DNA of 5,046 nucleotides. Source: Candidatus Gastranaerophilales bacterium (lineage in GTDB: Bacteria; Cyanobacteriota; Vampirovibrionia; Gastranaerophilales; Gastranaerophilaceae). The DNA is taken from NCBI GenBank assembly GCA_947628355.1, contig CANQZO010000140.1:1-5046 (forward strand). The letters are read 5' to 3'. Of this stretch, positions 1-5,046 are shown in pieces. Position 1 is the stretch's first letter. Each line of letters starts with the position of its first letter. Position numbers and translations under genes: made by a program. Under the pieces are notes generated by a model. It was not told where the DNA came from and did no database searches. It was given only the letters and a program-made list of their open reading frames with translations.

Positions 1-798
1 AAACAAGGCGCATTTGCCGTAATAAATGCGGATGATGAATATGCAAAGGATTTTTTAAGCATAATTCCCCCGGGAGTTAAAGTATTAACATACGGGGTTA
101 AAAAAGATGCTGATGTTAAAGCGGAGGAAATAGAATTTAGTGTTGACGGTGCTAAATTAACATTAAATTTTCAGGGCAAGCGGGAAAAAATGAATTTGCA
201 TTTAAACGGAATGTTCAGTGTTTATAATGCATTAGCGGCATTTTCTGCGGGGCTTGCAATGAATATTGATTATAAAATAATAATAAGAGCACTTGAAAAT
301 ACAAAGAGTGTAGCGGGCAGATTTGAAATCGTAAATAAAAAACCAATGGTTATAGTGGATTACGCACATACTCCCGACGGATTGGAAAATGTATTAAAAG
401 CGGCACGAGAACTAACTCCCAAAACATCGGATTTAATATGTTTATTTGGCTGCGGAGGGGACAGAGATACAACAAAACGTCCTAAAATGGGTAAAATTGC
501 CGATGAATTAGCGGATAAAGTAGTTGTAACTTCTGATAATCCGCGCAGTGAAGACCCGCAGTTAATAATATCTGATATAATGACGGGAATAAAAACCGTT
601 GATACAAAAAGAATATTTGTAGAGCCCGACAGACGCGAAGCAATTAAATTTTTAAAAACAATCTCAAAGTCCGAGGATGTAATAGTTATTGCAGGCAAAG
701 GGCATGAAGATTATCAAATATTAAAGAATGAAACTATCCATTTTGATGATAGGGAAGAAGCAAGAAAAGTGTTTGTTGAATTAGGAGGCAGAGTATGA
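1..798 (+). CDS. murE: UDP-N-acetylmuramoyl-L-alanyl-D-glutamate--2,6-diaminopimelate ligase (MurE), C-terminal part
   Basis: Cytoplasmic Mur ligase that uses ATP to add meso-diaminopimelate to UDP-MurNAc-L-Ala-D-Glu in peptidoglycan precursor synthesis. The reading frame is open from base 1 and yields 265 residues. MurE proteins are usually about 480-500 residues, so the N-terminal domain and the ATP-binding P-loop lie upstream of the window. Visible motifs, in fragment numbering, are INADD (8-12) from the end of the central domain, GRFE (106-109), DYAHTPDGL (120-128), GCGGDRD (150-156), DNPR (179-182) and GKGHEDYQ (232-239). DNPR is the signature of meso-DAP-specific rather than lysine-specific MurE, so a DAP-type wall is expected. 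An ATG at 190 is in frame but internal, because conserved MurE sequence continues upstream of it. The stop codon overlaps the gpsA start as ATGA, so the two genes are probably translationally coupled. The usual partner murF does not follow. Confidence 0.97.
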   Translation, partial: KQGAFAVINADDEYAKDFLSIIPPGVKVLTYGVKKDADVKAEEIEFSVDGAKLTLNFQGKREKMNLHLNGMFSVYNALAAFSAGLAMNIDYKIIIRALENTKSVAGRFEIVNKKPMVIVDYAHTPDGLENVLKAARELTPKTSDLICLFGCGGDRDTTKRPKMGKIADELADKVVVTSDNPRSEDPQLIISDIMTGIKTVDTKRIFVEPDRREAIKFLKTISKSEDVIVIAGKGHEDYQILKNETIHFDDREEARKVFVELGGRV

Positions 799-1802
799 AA
801 TTAACTGTTTTAGGTCCTGGGTGCTGGGGGTTAACTTTAGCGTGGCTTTTAAATAATAATTTTGAACAGATTACCGTTTGGGGCAGAAAAGAAGATATTA
901 CTGATGAACTCAGAACATATAAAAGAACAACCAAACCTTTGACCGTACAGCTTGACAATAAAGTACAAATAACGGATAACTTAAAAAAAGCAATAGATGG
1001 CGCCGAGATTATCCTGCTTGTAGTTGCGACATCGGGTATAAGACCTGTTTGCAAACAGTTAAGAGAAGCAGGGTTAAAAGATAATCAAATTTTGGTAAAT
1101 CTTTCAAAAGGTTTAGAACTTCCGACGTTAAAAAGGATGTCAGAGGTAATAAAAGATGAATTGCCTGATTCAAAATTAGTAATACTGTCAGGTCCTACTC
1201 TTGCAAAAGAGATACTGAACGGTTGTCCTACAGCTGCTTCTGTTGCAAGTGAAGATATGAATGCGGCAGAATTTGTTCAAAAACATTTAAGCGTAGCTTC
1301 AAAATTCAGGTTGTATACAAACTCTGATGTTATCGGAGTTGAATTAGGCGGAAGTTTAAAAAATGTAATAGCAATTGCTTCAGGCTTTGCTGATGCCATG
1401 AAACTCGGAGATAATTGCAGAGGCGCACTTCTAACAAGAGGTATGGCGGAAATAGTTAGAGTAAGTATGGCATTAGGGGCAAATCCCTCAACATTATACG
1501 GATTATCAGGCATGGGTGATTTAATTGCCACCTGCTCAAGTCCTTTCAGTAGAAACTTTACCGTTGGTTCAATGCTCGGACAAGGCAAAAAAATAGATGA
1601 TATTTTAAATGAACTCGGTTCGGTTGCCGAGGGTGTAAAAACTTCAAAAGCATTATGCGAATTGGCTGATAAATTAGGGCTTGAAGTACCTGTTTCCTCT
1701 GCTATTTATGAGGCGGTTTATACTGATATTACCCCTAATGAAGTTTTAAATAAACTTATGAACAGAAAACTTAAACAGGAAGATGAATATACATTAAAAT
1801 AA
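795..1802 (+). CDS. gpsA: Glycerol-3-phosphate dehydrogenase [NAD(P)+] (GpsA)
   Basis: Cytoplasmic enzyme that reduces dihydroxyacetone phosphate to sn-glycerol-3-phosphate, the phospholipid backbone precursor. Its 335 residues match the family length. An N-terminal Rossmann fold begins with the dinucleotide-binding GPGCWG (7-12). NLSKGLE (102-108) and SGPTLAKEI (132-140) follow. The C-terminal helical domain has GGSLKNVIAI (185-194), where K189 matches the family catalytic lysine, then GMGDLIATC (239-247) with D242, and SRN (252-254), whose R253-N254 are expected to bind substrate phosphate and cofactor. The start is supported by an AGGAGG ribosome-binding site at 783-788, six bases before the ATG, inside the end of murE. 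Two stretches are unusual. The common AVPS motif after the second Rossmann strand reads VVATSGIRPV (76-85), and the usual YLPG segment is replaced by KPLTVQL (47-53). The catalytic residues look intact, so the enzyme is probably active. Confidence 0.97.
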   Translation: MKLTVLGPGCWGLTLAWLLNNNFEQITVWGRKEDITDELRTYKRTTKPLTVQLDNKVQITDNLKKAIDGAEIILLVVATSGIRPVCKQLREAGLKDNQILVNLSKGLELPTLKRMSEVIKDELPDSKLVILSGPTLAKEILNGCPTAASVASEDMNAAEFVQKHLSVASKFRLYTNSDVIGVELGGSLKNVIAIASGFADAMKLGDNCRGALLTRGMAEIVRVSMALGANPSTLYGLSGMGDLIATCSSPFSRNFTVGSMLGQGKKIDDILNELGSVAEGVKTSKALCELADKLGLEVPVSSAIYEAVYTDITPNEVLNKLMNRKLKQEDEYTLK

Positions 1803-1818
1803 AGGTATATATATTTTG
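1801..1818 (+). promoter_or_regulatory. Weak ribosome-binding site and TTG start of the glycosyltransferase gene
   Basis: The stop codon of gpsA is followed directly by AAAGG (1801-1805, overlapping the TAA), a weak Shine-Dalgarno sequence ten bases before TTG at 1816-1818. No in-frame ATG or GTG lies nearby upstream. The next in-frame ATG encodes Met126, which would delete all the TPR repeats. The ATG at 1823 is out of frame. TTG is therefore the best start, although an ATT at 1813 cannot be excluded from sequence alone. Confidence 0.55.
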
Positions 1819-3408
1819 GTTAATGAAAATAAAAGCGCATATTTAGAGTTAATTGAAAAAGGACAAAATTATAATAAAGAAAAAAATTACAAAGAAGAAA
1901 TCAAAATATACAGATTGATTTTAAGTCTTTATGCAGATGATATTTCTTCGGTAGAACTGGCGGGTTTATATATAAAACTTGCAAATGCTTATTATAATAA
2001 AGAAGATTACGAAAAAGCCGCATATTATTATGAAGAATATTTAAAGCTCTATCCCGACGGACAGTCAAGTGTTTTTGGCAGACTGGCTCATGTATATTAT
2101 TATACCGACATTGATAAATGTATAGATTACCACAATAAAGCCTTAAATATTGAAGTTAACGCTTATGATTCGGCAAATAAATTATTTGCAATGATTAAAT
2201 CATGTTACTATACGCAGGCGGAAATAAAAGAAGAAGCCGAATTTGAAGCCGATATAATAAGAAATACGTTATATAAAGATATAAAAAAATACACTCATGA
2301 CAATAAGAAAAAAAAGAATACAGGCAGATTAAATATAGGATATTTGTCATCAGATTGTTATACACATACGATGATGAATTATATTATGCCTATATGGGAA
2401 AACCATAACAGAGAAGAATTTAATATAACTATATTTAACGGAGCCGAAAAGCACGACAGCACAACGGATAAAATTGAAAAATTGGGATATAAAGTTATTT
2501 CTTGTGCCAAAATGAATAACAAGGAACTGGCAAAAGCAATATACGATGAAAATATTGATATCCTTATAGATTTAGGCGGATTTACACATTTAAAATCGTA
2601 TTGCGCTTTTTATAAGCCGGCTCCGATAATAATATCGTATTTAGGATATATAAATACTTTGGGGATAAAAGAATTTGATTATATATTAACAGACAGATAC
2701 ACAATTCCCGAGGAGTGTGCTGATTTATATACGGAAAAACCCTTATATACAGATAACGGATATACATTATTAAGCGGTAAAAATTTTTCTGAAAAAGAAA
2801 ACTCTGCCCCAATAAAAGAAAACGGATATGTAACTTACGGAAGTTATAACTGCACATCAAAAATGAGTGACGCGGTTTTACATATGTGGTCAAAAATATT
2901 GGAAAAAAATAAAACCGCAAAATTATTAATATACAGGACTCAGTTAAACCCGAGTAAAATAAACTATTTAAAACAAAGAATGAAAAAGTGGGGAATGGAT
3001 TTACAAAGAGTAATATTTGATACAAAATTTGACCCCCCTTTTTATAATGTATATTCCAAAGCAGATATAGCATTAGATACATATCCTTTCGGCGGAATGA
3101 CAATATGCGCCGAAGCCGCAATGATGGGAGTTCCCACAATAACATTAACGGGAGAGGGAATGCAGACAAAAGGCGCGGGAAGAATTAATGAAGAAATGGG
3201 AATTAGCGAATTAAATGCACAAACAGGTGATGAATATATTAATAAGGCTGTTGAATTAGGAAATAATCCGCAAAAAATAACACAATTAAGAAAAACACTG
3301 CGCAAACTTGCCGAAGAAAATTTAATGCAAAAAGATGCTGTTGGCTTTACCCGTAATCTTGAAGAAAAGTATAAACAAATCTGGAGTGAATTTATAAATA
3401 GTCCTTAA
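1816..3408 (+). CDS. TPR-repeat SPINDLY/OGT-like glycosyltransferase (GT41 family)
   Basis: Probable cytoplasmic protein O-glycosyltransferase of the bacterial SPINDLY/O-GlcNAc transferase type (530 residues). The donor sugar and acceptor are unknown. The N-terminal part (about 7-115) is rich in Tyr, Lys and Glu and forms about three TPR-like helical hairpins, the clearest at 50-82 (YIKLANAYYNKEDYEKAAYY and on) and 87-112. A basic linker with KKKK (164-167) leads to the catalytic region (171-530). That region begins RLNIGYLSSD and holds H184 in SSDCYTH, the position of the conserved SSDxxxH histidine. It continues with IDILIDLGGFTH (247-258), PAPIIISYLGY (268-278), FDYILTD (287-293), YGSYNCTSK (341-349, whose lysine matches the essential OGT lysine region), ADIALDTYPFGG (416-427) and AEAAMMGVPTITLTGE (432-447). 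Several positions differ from common bacterial forms, such as GFT for GHT. No signal peptide or membrane segment is visible. The 13-bp gap after gpsA suggests cotranscription. The family is secure, but the substrate is not. Confidence 0.87.
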   Translation: MVNENKSAYLELIEKGQNYNKEKNYKEEIKIYRLILSLYADDISSVELAGLYIKLANAYYNKEDYEKAAYYYEEYLKLYPDGQSSVFGRLAHVYYYTDIDKCIDYHNKALNIEVNAYDSANKLFAMIKSCYYTQAEIKEEAEFEADIIRNTLYKDIKKYTHDNKKKKNTGRLNIGYLSSDCYTHTMMNYIMPIWENHNREEFNITIFNGAEKHDSTTDKIEKLGYKVISCAKMNNKELAKAIYDENIDILIDLGGFTHLKSYCAFYKPAPIIISYLGYINTLGIKEFDYILTDRYTIPEECADLYTEKPLYTDNGYTLLSGKNFSEKENSAPIKENGYVTYGSYNCTSKMSDAVLHMWSKILEKNKTAKLLIYRTQLNPSKINYLKQRMKKWGMDLQRVIFDTKFDPPFYNVYSKADIALDTYPFGGMTICAEAAMMGVPTITLTGEGMQTKGAGRINEEMGISELNAQTGDEYINKAVELGNNPQKITQLRKTLRKLAEENLMQKDAVGFTRNLEEKYKQIWSEFINSP

Positions 3409-3418
3409 ATTCTTTTTT
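3388..3418 (+). terminator. Possible intrinsic terminator of the murE-gpsA-glycosyltransferase operon
   Basis: GAATTTA (3388-3394) pairs perfectly with TAAATTC (3406-3412) across an 11-base loop, and six T residues follow at 3413-3418. The layout is that of a rho-independent terminator for + strand transcription. The stem is only 7 bp with a single G-C pair, so it is thermodynamically weak. It sits over the stop codon of the glycosyltransferase gene and the last codons of the opposing cysteine-cluster gene. Confidence 0.35.
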
Positions 3419-3781
3419 AATGACTTTGAACCCGCAGCCTTCAATCATTTCAGCGTTATATGGTATATGTTTGGCAGGATAATTCCTGCAAACTTGCGGT
3501 CTTGAATTATAAACGGAGCATTTGCCGTCATCCGTAAGAAATTTGCAGGATAAAATTAAATTATCCTCCTCATCTTTGCCCGTAATAAAAAATCTTTTAT
3601 AATGAGGCAGAATAAATTGCATAAACTTTAATTCGGTATTATTTTTAAGCCCCCTGCTTCTTATTTGTCGGCAGCATTCGCCGCACTTTAAACATTTTCC
3701 CTCTATTTTGTAATTAATTTTTTGAGGAACAAAATAAGATAAAAATTCATAAAAGCAGGATTTTATAAAATCAAAAGACAT
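3392..3781 (-). CDS. YkgJ-family cysteine-cluster (zinc/iron-chelating) protein
   Basis: Small protein of 129 residues, typical in size for the YkgJ/CxxCxxCC family of presumed metal- or Fe-S-binding proteins, whose biochemical role is generally not established. The signature is CLKCGECC (30-37), giving C30, C33, C36 and C37. Further cysteines follow at C79 in LSCKFL, C88 in DGKCSVY, C98 in RPQVCRNYP (94-102) and C116 in EGCGF. This C-x8-C-x9-C spacing with RPxxCRxYP is characteristic of the family, and eight clustered cysteines suggest one or two metal centres. The first 20 residues are aromatic and mildly hydrophobic, but not a convincing signal peptide. The ATG at 3781 has only a weak upstream GGA on the minus strand. 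The 3' end overlaps the convergent glycosyltransferase gene by 17 bp, and the gene diverges from the PBP gene across 69 bp. Nothing here shows what it acts on. Confidence 0.87.
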   Translation of the reverse strand: MSFDFIKSCFYEFLSYFVPQKINYKIEGKCLKCGECCRQIRSRGLKNNTELKFMQFILPHYKRFFITGKDEEDNLILSCKFLTDDGKCSVYNSRPQVCRNYPAKHIPYNAEMIEGCGFKVIKKEFKDYL

Positions 3782-3800
3782 TTGTTAACAATTCCGTTAA
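3782..3800. repeat. Small overlapping inverted repeats, possible operator
   Basis: TTGTTAACAA (3782-3791) is a perfect 10-bp palindrome directly abutting the start codon of the minus-strand gene. Overlapping it, TTAAC (3785-3789) and GTTAA (3796-3800) form an inverted repeat with a 6-bp spacer. Such sites can bind dimeric regulators, but short palindromes also arise by chance in AT-rich DNA, and no regulator is encoded in the window. Confidence 0.3.
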
Positions 3801-3850
3801 AAAAAATATTTATTTGATAAAATAATAGCATAATAAACAAGAGGAATAAA
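3782..3850. promoter_or_regulatory. Divergent promoter region between the ykgJ-like and PBP1A genes
   Basis: This 69-bp, very AT-rich gap must hold the start signals of two divergently oriented genes unless either is read from farther away. For the PBP gene, TAAAAT (3818-3823) and CATAAT (3829-3834) resemble a -10 box, but neither has a good -35 box at 16-18 bp. For the minus-strand gene, TTGTTT (3840-3835) and TCAAAT (3817-3812) are 17 bp apart and are only a partial match. AAGAGGA at 3839-3845 is a strong ribosome-binding site for the PBP gene. The promoters are inferred from gene layout more than from clear boxes. Confidence 0.4.
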
Positions 3851-5046
3851 ATGGCGAAGAAAAATCAAAAAGAAAATCCGATATTATCGTTTGTGAAAAT
3901 GATACTCATTATTGGAGCGGCATTAGTTCTTGCATTCTATTTTTCCGTTAAAACATATCTTGACAGTTTAGGTCCGATTCCTCAGTTAAATGATTATAAT
4001 CGTAACATAGTGACTCAAATATATTCTTCCGATAATAAGTTAATTAAAACATTTCAGCCGTTTCACTATGAAGAAGCAAAAATAAATGAAATACCCCAAT
4101 ATTTAAAAGATGCAATAATTTCAACGGAAGATAAAAACTTTTATACTCATGACGGATATGATATATTCGGCATAATACGTTCTGTTATAGTAAACGTAAT
4201 AAATAAGCGGGCATCACAGGGCGCAAGTACAATCACTCAGCAATTAGCCAGAATACTTTTTCTTTCTAACGAAAAAACGTATATAAGAAAAATAAAAGAA
4301 ATACAAATAGCCGCACGAATAGAAAAAACAATACCCAAAGATAAAATATTAGAGATGTACTTAAATAACGTATATTTAGGTTCGGGCGCATACGGAGTAG
4401 GTGCTGCAGCTTCAACTTATTTTAACAAGAGCTTAAAAGAACTGACTCTGGCAGAATGTGCGCTAATAGCAGGTCTGCCTCAAGCACCGTCTCAGTATTC
4501 ACCCTATAAAAACTTAAAAAAAGCTCAAAAGCGCAGAAATAAAGTTTTAAAGCGCATGTATATTATGAAAACCATAACAAAAAAACAATATGAAACTGCT
4601 TTAAAAGAAAAAATAACCCTAAGTAAGAAACCGGGATTGGCAAGAACAAATATAGCACCATATTTTATAGACTATGTAATGCGCGAACTTGAAGAATTAG
4701 GTTTTGATGAAACCGAAATATCTCAAGGCGGATATAAAATAACAACAACCTTGGATTATAATGCACAAATAGCCGCAAACAATGCCATAGAAAAAACAAT
4801 GGCGGCATGGAAACTTACTAAACCGAAACATCAAGCTGCATTATTCAGTTTTTCTCCGATGACGGGCGGAATAATTGCTTATTGCGGAGGTAAAGATTAT
4901 ATTGAAAGTCAATATGACAGGGTAACTCAAGCAATAAGACCGCCGGGATCTTCATTTAAGCCTATAGTTTATACAACTGCCATAATTAAGGGCTACACAC
5001 CCACAGATATGATGAATGACTCCCCGGTTACAATAGGTAAGTGGAG
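3851..5046 (+). CDS. mrcA: Penicillin-binding protein 1A, class A bifunctional transglycosylase/transpeptidase, N-terminal part
   Basis: Membrane-anchored enzyme that polymerises lipid II into glycan strands (GT51 domain) and crosslinks the peptides (transpeptidase domain) on the outer face of the cytoplasmic membrane. 398 codons are present and the frame is still open at the right edge. A short basic cytoplasmic head (MAKKNQK) precedes one membrane segment at about 11-33. The GT51 domain holds EDKNFYTHDGYD (93-104, catalytic E93), QGASTITQQLARILFLS (123-139), RKIKEIQIAARIEK (146-159) and KILEMYLNNVYLGSGAYGVG (165-184, second glutamate E168). A linker follows, then the start of the transpeptidase domain with RPPGSSFKP (363-371), whose S367 is the expected acyl-enzyme serine of the SxxK motif. 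The SxN and KTG motifs should lie beyond the window. The start is fixed by AAGAGGA at 3839-3845, five bases before the ATG. The symbol is given by family resemblance and orthology was not tested. Beta-lactams would be expected to target this domain. Confidence 0.96.
   Translation, partial: MAKKNQKENPILSFVKMILIIGAALVLAFYFSVKTYLDSLGPIPQLNDYNRNIVTQIYSSDNKLIKTFQPFHYEEAKINEIPQYLKDAIISTEDKNFYTHDGYDIFGIIRSVIVNVINKRASQGASTITQQLARILFLSNEKTYIRKIKEIQIAARIEKTIPKDKILEMYLNNVYLGSGAYGVGAAASTYFNKSLKELTLAECALIAGLPQAPSQYSPYKNLKKAQKRRNKVLKRMYIMKTITKKQYETALKEKITLSKKPGLARTNIAPYFIDYVMRELEELGFDETEISQGGYKITTTLDYNAQIAANNAIEKTMAAWKLTKPKHQAALFSFSPMTGGIIAYCGGKDYIESQYDRVTQAIRPPGSSFKPIVYTTAIIKGYTPTDMMNDSPVTIGKW

Noticed and set aside
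190..192. ATG that could be read as the start of a short murE-like gene.
   Set aside because: The same frame is open back to base 1 and encodes typical MurE sequence such as INADD, so this methionine is internal.
360..698. A minus-strand open frame of 112 codons within murE.
   Set aside because: It is opposite conserved MurE motifs and is a shadow of that gene. No domain is recognisable.
734..1054. A minus-strand open frame of 106 codons across the murE-gpsA junction.
   Set aside because: It is antisense to two conserved proteins and their junction, and shows no domain or plausible independent gene context.
1277..1588. A minus-strand open frame of 103 codons within gpsA.
   Set aside because: It is antisense to the conserved GpsA catalytic domain and has no recognisable motif.
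3033..3038. A C6 run inside the glycosyltransferase gene that might be a frameshift or sequencing error.
   Set aside because: The reading frame and the conserved motifs continue correctly on both sides, so no frameshift is present.
2582..3169. A 195-codon open frame on the minus strand opposite the glycosyltransferase catalytic domain.
   Set aside because: It lies wholly within a well-supported GT41 coding region. Its translation is low-complexity and rich in Leu, Ile, Tyr and Phe as expected from antisense AT-rich codons, and it has no recognisable motif.
3042..3305. A minus-strand open frame of 87 codons near the end of the glycosyltransferase gene.
   Set aside because: It is antisense to the conserved nucleotide-binding segment of the transferase and has no motif of its own.

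Overview
This is a compact, AT-rich (estimated about one-third G+C, not counted exactly) stretch of a bacterial chromosome. It holds five protein-coding genes, two of them cut by the window edges. The organism makes meso-diaminopimelate peptidoglycan, because the murE product carries the DNPR motif, and it has a class A penicillin-binding protein. A bacterial SPINDLY/OGT-type glycosyltransferase, strong AT bias and a slightly atypical GpsA would fit an uncultured, perhaps gut-associated, bacterium. Vampirovibrionia/Melainabacteria such as Gastranaerophilales are one candidate, but this is only a guess from general character: no rRNA or other taxonomic marker is present.

Left part (1-3408, + strand): a likely operon of murE (5' end missing), gpsA and a TPR-glycosyltransferase gene. 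murE and gpsA overlap by 4 bp (ATGA). The glycosyltransferase gene follows gpsA after 13 bp and appears to start at TTG. Right part: a small gene for a YkgJ-type cysteine-cluster protein lies on the minus strand (3392-3781). Its 3' end overlaps the end of the glycosyltransferase gene by 17 bp. A 69-bp divergent intergenic region (3782-3850) with small inverted repeats separates it from a penicillin-binding protein 1A gene, which runs off the right edge.

The common theme is the cell envelope. MurE builds the peptidoglycan precursor, PBP1A polymerises and crosslinks it, and GpsA supplies the glycerol-3-phosphate backbone for phospholipids. The glycosyltransferase probably modifies proteins, with unknown targets. 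The YkgJ-like protein has no assigned role here. No RNA gene, CRISPR array, insertion sequence or prophage was seen, and I found no convincing new biological system. The points most worth a second look are the divergent glycosyltransferase, the unusual GpsA motifs and the overlapping convergent gene ends.
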